In this document: positions 1 through 6,197 of the stretch, piece by piece
How positions within the stretch are numbered: the stretch's first letter is position 1
Layout of the letters: every line of letters starts with the position of its first letter
NCBI GenBank assembly: GCA_000405345.1
Contig: ASPC01000068.1
Coordinates: forward strand, 1-8,124
Direction of reading: 5' to 3'
Length of the DNA stretch: 8,124 bases
From: Atribacteria bacterium SCGC AAA255-N14
GTDB taxonomy: Bacteria > Atribacterota > JS1 > SB-45 > 34-128
Program-made: the position numbers and the translations under genes
The notes under the pieces: generated by a model
What the model saw: only the letters and a program-made list of their open reading frames with translations
What the model was told of the DNA's origin: nothing
Database searches by the model: none

Positions 1-1122
1 CCTAAGCATACTATCCCTGGTGAGAGAAGAGAGGAAATTGTTTTTCTTGCTAGAAATAAATATAAAGGAGTAAATTATACCCATCTTGCAGAACTTTTGA
101 GAGAACACGAAGGTATTACTATTAGTCAGTCTTCTGTATCCAGAATCCTTAAAGCCAAAAGTATTAAAAGTCCCAGAAAACACAGGCCACCTAAACCTCA
201 CCGCACTAGAGAACGTAAGCCTCAAGAAGGACTTTTATTACAGATGGATGCCTCTCCTTATGAATGGCTACCTGGTATAGGATGTTCTCTGCATGGGGCG
301 ATAGATGATGCCAGAGGGAATATAACCGGTCTTTACTTCTCTCTGAATGAATGTTTAAACGGTTATTACGAGGTAAAAAGACAAACCATTTTAGAATATG
401 GTATACCAGTTAGCATTTATGTAGACCGACATACTATATTTAAGGCACCTAGTAATGCCAGACTTACCATTGATGATGAACTGGAAGGTAAAACTTTTGC
501 TTATACCCAGTTTAGTAGGGCCATGCAGGAGCTTTCCGTGGGGATTATTTATGCCTATTCTCCCCAGGCCAAAGGCCGTATCGAAAGGTTATGGGGAACC
601 TTGCAGGATCGGTTAACCTTAGAGCTGCGTCTTGCTGATATTAAATCTATTAAAGAAGCAAATACCTTCCTTCCGGGATTCATCAAAAGATTCAATGCCC
701 GTTTTGCGATAGACCCCCGAGAGCCCCAATCTGCTTACCGGCCTTTAGAGGAACATATTAATATAGATTATATACTATGCAGGAAAGAGACTCGGAAAGC
801 CAGCCATGGCTCTACTTTCTCTTTTGGAGGGCAAATCTACCAGTTAAGTAAAAATAACCAGGTAGTATCCATGTCTAATAAAGCTATCATTACCGTATTG
901 ACCAGCCCTAGATTCGGTATACGGGCAGAATATAAGGGTGGTGTTTACCAAGTAAGAAAGGCGGTTAGACCTGCTAGAGTTATAGCTAAGAAAGATAAGA
1001 TTAAAAGGTTTATAAATATTAAAGATGACCATCCCTGGAAAAACGGGGTAGAACATTTTACTTACGAAGAAAGTGATAGGGAACTCGTTGCCGCTATCTA
1101 TGACCCCAAAGGTTGGAAGTAG
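1..1122 (+). CDS. IS1202/ISNCY-type DDE transposase, 5' end cut by window edge
   Basis: The reading frame is open from position 1 to the TAG at 1120-1122 (373 residues visible). Its start lies left of the window; the TTG at 97 is internal. A helix-turn-helix-like DNA-binding segment (visible codons about 26-55, around SQSSVSRILK) precedes a basic linker. The rve/RNase H-like catalytic core follows. The likely DDE triad is Asp at codon 83 (in QMDASP), Asp at codon 142 (in DRHTIF) and Glu at codon 195 (in KGRIERLWGT). The QMDxSxxxW, DRHTIF and SPQAKGRIERLWGTLQDRL motifs are typical of the IS1202/ISNCY transposases that are often annotated as integrase catalytic region proteins. Such proteins are usually about 430-450 residues, so some 60-80 N-terminal residues should lie outside. 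The C-terminal part shows no frameshift and all three catalytic residues are present, so the visible part looks functional. Confidence 0.9.
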   Translation, partial: PKHTIPGERREEIVFLARNKYKGVNYTHLAELLREHEGITISQSSVSRILKAKSIKSPRKHRPPKPHRTRERKPQEGLLLQMDASPYEWLPGIGCSLHGAIDDARGNITGLYFSLNECLNGYYEVKRQTILEYGIPVSIYVDRHTIFKAPSNARLTIDDELEGKTFAYTQFSRAMQELSVGIIYAYSPQAKGRIERLWGTLQDRLTLELRLADIKSIKEANTFLPGFIKRFNARFAIDPREPQSAYRPLEEHINIDYILCRKETRKASHGSTFSFGGQIYQLSKNNQVVSMSNKAIITVLTSPRFGIRAEYKGGVYQVRKAVRPARVIAKKDKIKRFINIKDDHPWKNGVEHFTYEESDRELVAAIYDPKGWK

Positions 1123-1129
1123 ATAGCAT

Positions 1130-1163
1130 ATCTGCCAGGGGGCACCCTTTTCCCCTGGCAGAT
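1130..1163. other. Perfect 12-bp hairpin after the transposase gene
   Basis: The arms ATCTGCCAGGGG (1130-1141) and CCCCTGGCAGAT (1152-1163) are perfect reverse complements around a 10-nt loop. The hairpin starts 7 bp after the transposase stop codon. It could end or protect the transposase mRNA, or block outside transcription. No T-run follows the stem on either strand, so it is not a canonical intrinsic terminator. Confidence 0.6.
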
Positions 1164-1233
1164 CCCGGATGGTATGAGTTAATTTGATTTAAAGTAATCC
1201 GCCTTTAAGGAAATATTTTGTTTTAGTTTTTAA

Positions 1234-1294
1234 CCCTAAAGGGGACATTTTCACTGACTGATTTACTACCTTAAAAGGGACATTTTCACTGACT
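1234..1294. repeat. Two direct repeats at the insertion-sequence end
   Basis: Positions 1234-1259 and 1269-1294 match at 24 of 26 bases with a 35-bp period. The shared core GGGACATTTTCACTGACT is perfect at 1242-1259 and 1277-1294. The outer copy lies directly inside the presumed right terminus. Repeats in this position are commonly transposase-binding sites, and two sites per end would fit cooperative binding; that role is inferred. Confidence 0.8.
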
Positions 1295-1308
1295 ATTGAC
1301 AACAATTT

Positions 1309-1371
1309 TTATATAAAATTTCTTAACTCTTCAATCACCTGTTTTGTTATTATTTTGTAAGTACGCCTTAA
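1309..1371 (-). other. Coding-like tail between the DUF1667 gene and the insertion sequence
   Basis: After the TGA of the DUF1667 gene, the same frame stays open for 20 codons up to a TAA at 1309-1311. The inner stretch translates as KIITKQVIEELRNFI, which looks like protein sequence and resembles the opening helix of many proteins. It has no ATG, and the only alternative start seen is a GTG without a well-placed Shine-Dalgarno. It could be the stub of a following operon gene cut by the insertion sequence, or chance. I make no functional claim. Confidence 0.2.
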
Positions 1372-1749
1372 TCAATGTGATAAAGATTTTTTCTTTTCAA
1401 TCTTTCTGGTAGCAATCAAATCAACCTTTTCACCTAATAAATTTGAAGCTATTGTCTGGCCAATCTCGACGGGAGCCTTTACTTTTATCCGACGAGTAAT
1501 CTCTCCGATTTTTTTTATATATTTTTTTGGAATGGGAGAAGAGGTTTTAACACTTACCAAAGGGAAACCTCCATTTTCTACCAGAACAGAGCCGGTGAAT
1601 ACTCTTAAGGGATTAGTGATTTCGTTTTTTACATAATCTTTTCCTTTGGGACACTCATCCCCTGTAATATTTTTAATATTTGTTCCTTCATATTCTACGG
1701 ATATTCGACATCCATTAGGACAAATTATGCAAGTAAATTCTCTTTTCAT
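1372..1749 (-). CDS. DUF1667 small four-cysteine protein (redox partner of the upstream oxidoreductases)
   Basis: This 125-residue protein has a Cys cluster at its N-terminus: Cys7, Cys10 and Cys14 (CxxCxxxC), then Cys33 in ECPKG. That layout recalls the [4Fe-4S] site at the start of molybdopterin oxidoreductases, so an iron-sulfur or metal site is likely; this is inferred from spacing only. The rest (about 40-125) matches the DUF1667 pattern, with NPxRVFTGSVLV, a central P-IPKKYI segment and a conserved ending near ATRKIE. Family members almost always sit beside GlpA-like and GlpB-like FAD oxidoreductases, as here, and probably form part of the same complex or electron path. The gene starts 2 bp after the stop of the upstream gene. 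Its Shine-Dalgarno is weak (AAGG at 1761-1764), which suggests translation coupled to the preceding gene. Length is normal for the family and the biochemical role is undetermined. Confidence 0.85.
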   Translation of the reverse strand: MKREFTCIICPNGCRISVEYEGTNIKNITGDECPKGKDYVKNEITNPLRVFTGSVLVENGGFPLVSVKTSSPIPKKYIKKIGEITRRIKVKAPVEIGQTIASNLLGEKVDLIATRKIEKKKSLSH

Positions 1750-1751
1750 TA

Positions 1752-2987
1752 TTAAACCAACCTTACCTTTAATCTCTTTATACCTTCTAATTCTGAAGAG
1801 GATAATTTTACCCTGATCATCTCTGCCGGGTTTACCCGGGGGAAAGATTTTTTCTTGATTATTTTTTTACCACCATTAAATACCAAAACCTTCTTTTCTC
1901 CTGGCTGATTAACTCGAAAAGAGAAGATAGTATCTTTAAGCCTACACAAAATTTGAGGAACTACATATCTTAAACCTTCACCCAATTCAACTATAATCTC
2001 CTGCTCTTTAATCAACTTTCCTTCCAGGTATCCTGCTACTCCCTCAACTATATATTCGGCCTCTAAAGATACATTATCTACAATATCGTGCACCTGCAGT
2101 ACATTCCCACAGGAAAAGATACCGGGGATGCTGGTCTGACCCCTCTCATCTACCTGCGGTCCCCCGGTTATATGGTCTAAAACTATGCCTGCTTCTCGAG
2201 AAAGCTCATTTTCCGGAATTAAACCTACAGAGAGGAGTAGGGTATCACAGGCTATCTTTCTCCTAGTGTTAGGGATAATCCCTCCTCTTTTACCCAATTG
2301 GGCGATAGTAACACCAGATAATCGACCATTCCCCTGAATATCCACTACAGTATGACTTAACAAAAGGGGTATATCAAAATCATACAGACATTGATTGATA
2401 TTTCGGGGGAGGCCACTACTGTAAGGGAGTTTTTCTGCCACCATTATTACCTCTGCCCCTTCCAAGGTTAGGCGGCGGGCCATAATCAGGCCAATATCCC
2501 CTGATCCTAAGATGACTATCTTATTGCCTATCATATAATTCTTTAAATTAATTAATTCCTGTGCCACTCCAGCAGTAAAAATACCGGATGGCCGAGCTCC
2601 GGGTATGCTGATAGCTCCCCGGGTTCGCTCACGGCAGCCCATAGCTAAAATAATTACCTTAGCTCGATAATGCTGCAGTCCTTTATTATTTATTACTATT
2701 ACTTCTTTTTGAGGAGTTAAACTTGCCACTATGCTATTTAATAGGAAGGGAATTTTTTTATCCACTACTTGGTCAATATATCTTTGGGCATATTCCGGAC
2801 CAGACAGGGAGGTATGAAACTTTTCCAAACCAAATCCGTCGTGGATACACTGATTTAAGATACCTCCTAAATAGGCCCCCCGTTCGATTATTAGAATATC
2901 TTCTATCCCTTTTTGCTTACAGGCAACTGCTGCGGCTAAACCAGCAGCCCCTCCACCAATGATAATAACTTCTTTTTCTTCTATCAT
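1752..2987 (-). CDS. FAD/NAD(P)-dependent oxidoreductase, GlpB-position partner
   Basis: This 411-residue protein has two dinucleotide-binding folds. The N-terminal FAD site is VIIIGGGAAG (Gly11, Gly13, Gly16), with the ribose-binding acid at Glu35 in IIERG. The second site is VILGSGDIG (Gly161, Gly163, Gly166), likely for NAD(P). The distal FAD motif is FSCGNVLQVHD (residues 291-301), with GN in place of the usual GD. The GGILNQCIHDGFGL segment (41-54, containing Cys47) and AMGCRERTRG (Cys118) are hallmarks of the subfamily paired with DUF1667 proteins. The protein presumably passes electrons between the GlpA-like dehydrogenase and NAD(P) or another carrier in the cytoplasm. Its ATG overlaps the upstream TGA by 4 bp (ATGA), with GAGG at 2995-2998 giving a 7-nt spacing. 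After about residue 330 comes a small C-terminal domain of unclear role. The family is clear, the substrate is not. No disruption is seen. Confidence 0.88.
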   Translation of the reverse strand: MIEEKEVIIIGGGAAGLAAAVACKQKGIEDILIIERGAYLGGILNQCIHDGFGLEKFHTSLSGPEYAQRYIDQVVDKKIPFLLNSIVASLTPQKEVIVINNKGLQHYRAKVIILAMGCRERTRGAISIPGARPSGIFTAGVAQELINLKNYMIGNKIVILGSGDIGLIMARRLTLEGAEVIMVAEKLPYSSGLPRNINQCLYDFDIPLLLSHTVVDIQGNGRLSGVTIAQLGKRGGIIPNTRRKIACDTLLLSVGLIPENELSREAGIVLDHITGGPQVDERGQTSIPGIFSCGNVLQVHDIVDNVSLEAEYIVEGVAGYLEGKLIKEQEIIVELGEGLRYVVPQILCRLKDTIFSFRVNQPGEKKVLVFNGGKKIIKKKSFPRVNPAEMIRVKLSSSELEGIKRLKVRLV

Positions 2988-4465
2988 TTTCTTACCTCAT
3001 TACTTCTATGCCCGGTTAACAGATAAGAATTATTTCCTTTTAAAGTAATTTCCTGGGGGCTAAGTTTAAAAGATTCTCTTAATATTTCCATAATTCTGGT
3101 CTGACAATATCCTCCCTGGCATCTGCCCATCATTGCTCGAGTACGATATTTAATAGAGATTAGGCTTCTTGCTCCCAAAGGATTATTAGCTGCCTCTAAT
3201 ATTTCTTTTTTAGTAACTTTTTCACAACGGCAGACTATCTCTCCGTAATCCGGGTCTTGCTTGATTAAGGTTTTCTTAGTCTCTTCATCCTGCTCTTCAA
3301 ATCGCAGAATTCCTTTTCTTAAGGGATTGAAGTTCAGATTCGAATTTAATCTTTCTTTTTTATTAATAATTCCTACTACCTTTTTAGCAATTGGTTGGGA
3401 AGAAGCTAATCCTGGAGATTCGATACCGATTAAATTGATAAAATTATTAACTGAATTGCTTTCTTCTATTACAAAATCCCAATATCCTCCTTCAGAAGAA
3501 GGGGCTTGCTTGGCTCGGAGTCCGGAATAACTGCGGATGATATATTCGGGTGAAATTAAAGGTAAGAATTTTTTAGCTTCCGTAGAAAGTATCTTCATTA
3601 CTTGAGAAGTAGTAGAAAAATCATCCTTTTGTTTTATGTATTCATTACTGGGGCCTATTAAGATATTTTCATCAATGGTAGGAGTAAAATGAATTCCTAA
3701 TCCACCTGTCCCTGCCTTTGGTACCGGATAGATTAAATGATTGATAATCCAGGAGGCATTTTTATCTAAAACATAATATTCACCCCGACAAGGATAAATT
3801 CGATATTTATCTTTTTCCACCATATGAGCTACTTTATCGGAGTAGAGACCTGCACTATTAATTACATAAGAAGAAGTAAATTCACCCTTATTGGTATTGA
3901 TTCTAAAATCAGAATTTCTTAACTTAGCTATACTTTTTGCTTCGGTATTTAAAAAGAAGGAAACACCATTAGTGAGAGCATTTTCTGCTAAAGCGATAGT
4001 TAATAGATAAGGAGAGGTAATGGCAGTTTCCGGAGAATAGAGAGCAGCTATACCTTTAACATTAGGCTCTAATTTTTTTAATTCGGTAGGATCAATAATT
4101 TGTAAGCCCTCTACTTTGTTCTTTTCTCCCTGGGCTTTTAATTTTTTTAATTCCCTGATCTCTTCTTTTTTTTGGGCGACTACTACTTTCCCTATCTTCT
4201 TATAAGGAACATCAAGCTCCTGGCAAAGTTTAGCAAAAGACTTATTCCCTTCGACACAAAGTTGAGCCCTTAAAGTTCCCGGTTTATAATTAAAACCAGC
4301 GTGAATTACTCCACTATTTCTGCAACTTATTCCCCAACCGACGTCAGCTTCTTTTTCCAGTACTGCAATACTAATCTTATATTTAGACAATTCCCGGGCA
4401 ATGGCACATCCCACTACTCCTCCACCGATTATAACCATATCAAAATGATTATTCTTTGGTTTCAT
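2984..4465 (-). CDS. GlpA/LhgO-like FAD oxidoreductase with C-terminal BFD-type [2Fe-2S] domain
   Basis: This 493-residue protein has a DAO-type (D-amino acid oxidase-like) FAD domain at about residues 8-365, with IIGGGVVGC (Gly14, Gly16, Gly19) and Glu37 for the FAD ribose. RNSGVIHAGFNYKPGTL (49-65) and the CRGEYYVL segment (226-233) are shared with GlpA glycerol-3-phosphate dehydrogenases and LhgO L-2-hydroxyglutarate oxidases. A C-terminal BFD-like domain (about 405-462) carries Cys412, Cys414, Cys449 and Cys454 in the CxC...CxxxxC pattern of a [2Fe-2S] cluster, with CQGGYC as the signature. It is the first gene of the redox trio and probably oxidises a hydroxyacid or glycerol-3-phosphate. 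Related trios in Thermotoga sit with glycerol genes, but no glpK or glpF is seen here, so glpA is not assigned. The ATG is supported by AAAGGGAA at 4474-4482 on the minus strand. No signal peptide or membrane helix is seen. Confidence 0.85.
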   Translation of the reverse strand: MKPKNNHFDMVIIGGGVVGCAIARELSKYKISIAVLEKEADVGWGISCRNSGVIHAGFNYKPGTLRAQLCVEGNKSFAKLCQELDVPYKKIGKVVVAQKKEEIRELKKLKAQGEKNKVEGLQIIDPTELKKLEPNVKGIAALYSPETAITSPYLLTIALAENALTNGVSFFLNTEAKSIAKLRNSDFRINTNKGEFTSSYVINSAGLYSDKVAHMVEKDKYRIYPCRGEYYVLDKNASWIINHLIYPVPKAGTGGLGIHFTPTIDENILIGPSNEYIKQKDDFSTTSQVMKILSTEAKKFLPLISPEYIIRSYSGLRAKQAPSSEGGYWDFVIEESNSVNNFINLIGIESPGLASSQPIAKKVVGIINKKERLNSNLNFNPLRKGILRFEEQDEETKKTLIKQDPDYGEIVCRCEKVTKKEILEAANNPLGARSLISIKYRTRAMMGRCQGGYCQTRIMEILRESFKLSPQEITLKGNNSYLLTGHRSNEVRK

Positions 4466-4566
4466 ATAAATTTTCCCTTTTTAAAATAAACAATAGAAAA
4501 AACATTTTCTTCCGGATTATCGCGGTTAACTTTTTAATAATTTAAATACAATTATTTACCGTATTG
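4466..4566 (-). promoter_or_regulatory. Intergenic gap before the redox trio, possible weak promoter
   Basis: This very AT-rich 101-bp gap separates leuB from the redox trio. On the minus strand a GATAAT (4516-4521) matches a -10 box at 5 of 6 positions, but I see no good -35 box at 16-18 bp. A 7-bp AT-only inverted repeat (AATAATT/AATTATT) lies closer to leuB and lacks a following T-run on the minus strand, so it is not a convincing leuB terminator. The trio may have its own promoter here or be read through from leu; the sequence does not decide. Confidence 0.3.
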
Positions 4567-5694
4567 TTAAACTTCCAATAATTTTTTAATAACTTCATCA
4601 CCCACTTCTTCGGTAGAAGAATTTCCTCCTAAATCATGAGACATTACTTTCCCTTCACTTAAGACTTTTTCTACTGCGTTCTCTATGGCTTGAGCAGCTT
4701 TAATCTCTCCCAAATGATCTAACATCATTGCCCCAGAAAGTATAGTGGCAGTAGGATTGGAAATGCTTTTACCAGCTATATCGGGGGCGGAACCGTGAAC
4801 AGGTTCAAACATAGATACACCTTCAGGATTTATATTTCCTCCGACAGCTATTCCCAAACCGCCTTGGATCATCGCGGCCAAATCAGTAATAATATCTCCG
4901 AACATATTAGGGGTCACGACCACTCTATACCATTCGGGTCTTTGGACAAAAAACATGCAAATAGCATCTACAAAGCTAAACTCAGTCTCGATATCAGGAT
5001 ATTGTCTTGATACTTCCCCGAATATTTCTCTCCATAACCCATAAATATCAGTTAACACATTGGCTTTATCTACTGAAGTGACTCTTTTTAGGTTTTTCTT
5101 TTTAGCTAACTCAAAGGCATATTTAATCACTCTTTGCGTTCCTGGCCTACTAACCAAACCGATCTGATAGGCCATCTCTTCTTCTTGTTCCAAGTTAAAA
5201 TTTACTTGTATTTTAGCCTTATACAATTTTCTTAATACTTCCAAATGGTCTTGGTGAGCTCTGGCTTTAAACTTTCCCCCAATTCCTATATAGAAATCTT
5301 CGGTATTTTCCCTCACCACATAAAAATTAATATCTTGCGGTTTTTTATCTTTCAAAGGACAGGGAACGCCTTTATACAATCTGACGGGACGCAAATTAAT
5401 ATATTGATCAAAGTAAAATCTGATCTTTAATAATATCTCCTTTTCTAAAATGCCTGGTTTTACCCTGGGGTCTCCGATAGCTCCAAAATATATAGCATCC
5501 ATATCTTTTATCTCTTTTAAGGCACTATCGGGTAATAATTCTCCGGTTTTTAGATAACGTTCAGAACCAAAAGGAAATTCAATCCAATTAATTTCTAATC
5601 CATATTGCCTGGAGGCTGCCTCAACCACTTTTTTGCCTTCTCTGATTATCTCCGGTCCAATCCCATCTCCAGGAATTAAAGCGATATTATACAC
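4567..5694 (-). CDS. leuB: 3-isopropylmalate dehydrogenase (beta-decarboxylating dehydrogenase family)
   Basis: LeuB oxidises and decarboxylates 3-isopropylmalate to 4-methyl-2-oxopentanoate with NAD+ and a divalent metal. The 375-residue protein has the opening [11 protein letters not shown]. Likely substrate-binding residues are Arg92, Arg102 (NLRP), Arg128 (VREN), Tyr135 and Lys210. The metal ligands are Asp243, Asp267 and Asp271 (FGDIITD). The GSAPDIAGK segment (301-309) near the NAD site is present. The [14 protein letters not shown] segment (80-93) is of the type seen in the actinobacterial/archaeal LeuB branch. VPCPL and FYVVRENTE also recall D-malate/tartrate dehydrogenases, so specificity rests partly on the leuC and leuD neighbours. 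A segment after residue 141 appears a little longer than in classical LeuB. The start is GTG (5692-5694), overlapping leuD by 8 bp, and is supported by AGGAG at 5703-5707 with 8-nt spacing. This implies coupled translation with leuD. Confidence 0.88.
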   Translation of the reverse strand: MYNIALIPGDGIGPEIIREGKKVVEAASRQYGLEINWIEFPFGSERYLKTGELLPDSALKEIKDMDAIYFGAIGDPRVKPGILEKEILLKIRFYFDQYINLRPVRLYKGVPCPLKDKKPQDINFYVVRENTEDFYIGIGGKFKARAHQDHLEVLRKLYKAKIQVNFNLEQEEEMAYQIGLVSRPGTQRVIKYAFELAKKKNLKRVTSVDKANVLTDIYGLWREIFGEVSRQYPDIETEFSFVDAICMFFVQRPEWYRVVVTPNMFGDIITDLAAMIQGGLGIAVGGNINPEGVSMFEPVHGSAPDIAGKSISNPTATILSGAMMLDHLGEIKAAQAIENAVEKVLSEGKVMSHDLGGNSSTEEVGDEVIKKLLEV

Positions 5695-6196
5695 CTCTTT
5701 CTCTCCTTTCTAGCTCTTCTTTGACATATTCTCTTAACCCACCTGCAGAGATTAATTTCTGAATAAATTCAGGTAGAAGATTAATTTTATAAACTTTATC
5801 TTTGCTTAAATTATTTATCGTTCCCTTTGTAGTGTCTATTTCTAAAATATCACCTTCGGAACATTGATTGGTAATCTCTTCGGATTCAAATATAGGAAGG
5901 CCAATATTTATGGCATTTCTAAAAAAGATTCGACCAAAAGATGGGGCAATAATACAAGATATTCCTGCTGCTTTTAGGGCAATAGGGGCATGTTCACGGG
6001 AGCTCCCACAGCCAAAGTTTCTACCCGCTACTATAATATCTCCCTGATTCACCTTTTTAACAAATTCAGAATCATAATCTTCCATACAATGTAGGGCTAA
6101 TTCTTTGGGATCAGAGGTATTAAGATAACGAGCAGGGATAATGACATCGGTATCAATGTTGTCTTTAAATTTCCAAATTTTTCCTTTAATGATCAT
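5687..6196 (-). CDS. leuD: 3-isopropylmalate dehydratase small subunit
   Basis: LeuD is the swivelling small subunit that completes the active site of isopropylmalate isomerase with LeuC. This enzyme interconverts 2- and 3-isopropylmalate through a dehydrated intermediate. The 169-residue protein has all the usual marks: [13 protein letters not shown] (13-25), [15 protein letters not shown] (57-71) and a conserved [16 protein letters not shown] stretch (86-101). Its length matches the short bacterial/archaeal form rather than the roughly 200-residue proteobacterial LeuD. The substrate-contact loop reads YLNT (24-27). Homoaconitases of methanogens carry YLRT there, so the missing Arg argues against a homoaconitase role. 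The ATG lies 1 bp after the leuC stop, and a textbook GGAGGTG (6204-6210) inside the end of leuC gives a 7-nt spacing. The pair is therefore translated together in about equal amounts. Confidence 0.93.
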   Translation of the reverse strand: MIIKGKIWKFKDNIDTDVIIPARYLNTSDPKELALHCMEDYDSEFVKKVNQGDIIVAGRNFGCGSSREHAPIALKAAGISCIIAPSFGRIFFRNAINIGLPIFESEEITNQCSEGDILEIDTTKGTINNLSKDKVYKINLLPEFIQKLISAGGLREYVKEELERRERGV

Positions 6197-6197
6197 T

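Larger units (their letters stand above)
1..1301 (+). mobile_element. Right-hand part of an IS1202/ISNCY-type insertion sequence
   Basis: This segment holds a DDE transposase gene running in from the left edge, then about 180 bp of noncoding DNA with two near-identical repeats (1234-1259 and 1269-1294). It ends around 1297-1301 with TGACA. Read from outside on the minus strand, the end begins TGTCAATAGTCAGTGAAAAT. Many elements with rve-type transposases start with TG and end with CA, so I place the right terminus near 1301 by inference. The left terminus lies outside the window, so inverted repeats and target duplications cannot be compared. The element lies 3' of the redox operon and is transcribed towards it, so it separates that operon from whatever lies to the left. 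Confidence 0.75.

Noticed and set aside
97..1122. Transposase starting at the TTG at position 97
   Set aside because: The same frame is open back to position 1 and encodes helix-turn-helix-like sequence typical of the family, so the gene continues past the window edge.
1234..1294. Minimal CRISPR array
   Set aside because: There are only two copies with a 9-bp interval, no cas genes, and the repeats sit at an insertion-sequence end.
1296..1317. Outward promoter from TTGACA (1296-1301) and TATAAA (1312-1317)
   Set aside because: The spacing is only 10 bp, and downstream on that strand lies the antisense side of the DUF1667 gene. The TTGACA is better explained as part of the insertion-sequence terminus.
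1372..1374. TGA of the DUF1667 gene as a selenocysteine or read-through codon
   Set aside because: The protein already has normal family length at this stop, and no selenocysteine insertion hairpin is evident.
2723..2962. Plus-strand open frames opposite the oxidoreductase and leu genes
   Set aside because: They lie antisense to well-supported conserved genes and their translations resemble no known family. They are shadows, as are those at 3261-3530, 4301-4489, 4795-5010, 5245-5430, 7067-7324 and, on the minus strand, 844-1056.
4520..4566. Intrinsic terminator after leuB
   Set aside because: The only inverted repeat is a 7-bp AT-only stem followed by A residues on the minus strand, which does not fit a terminator.
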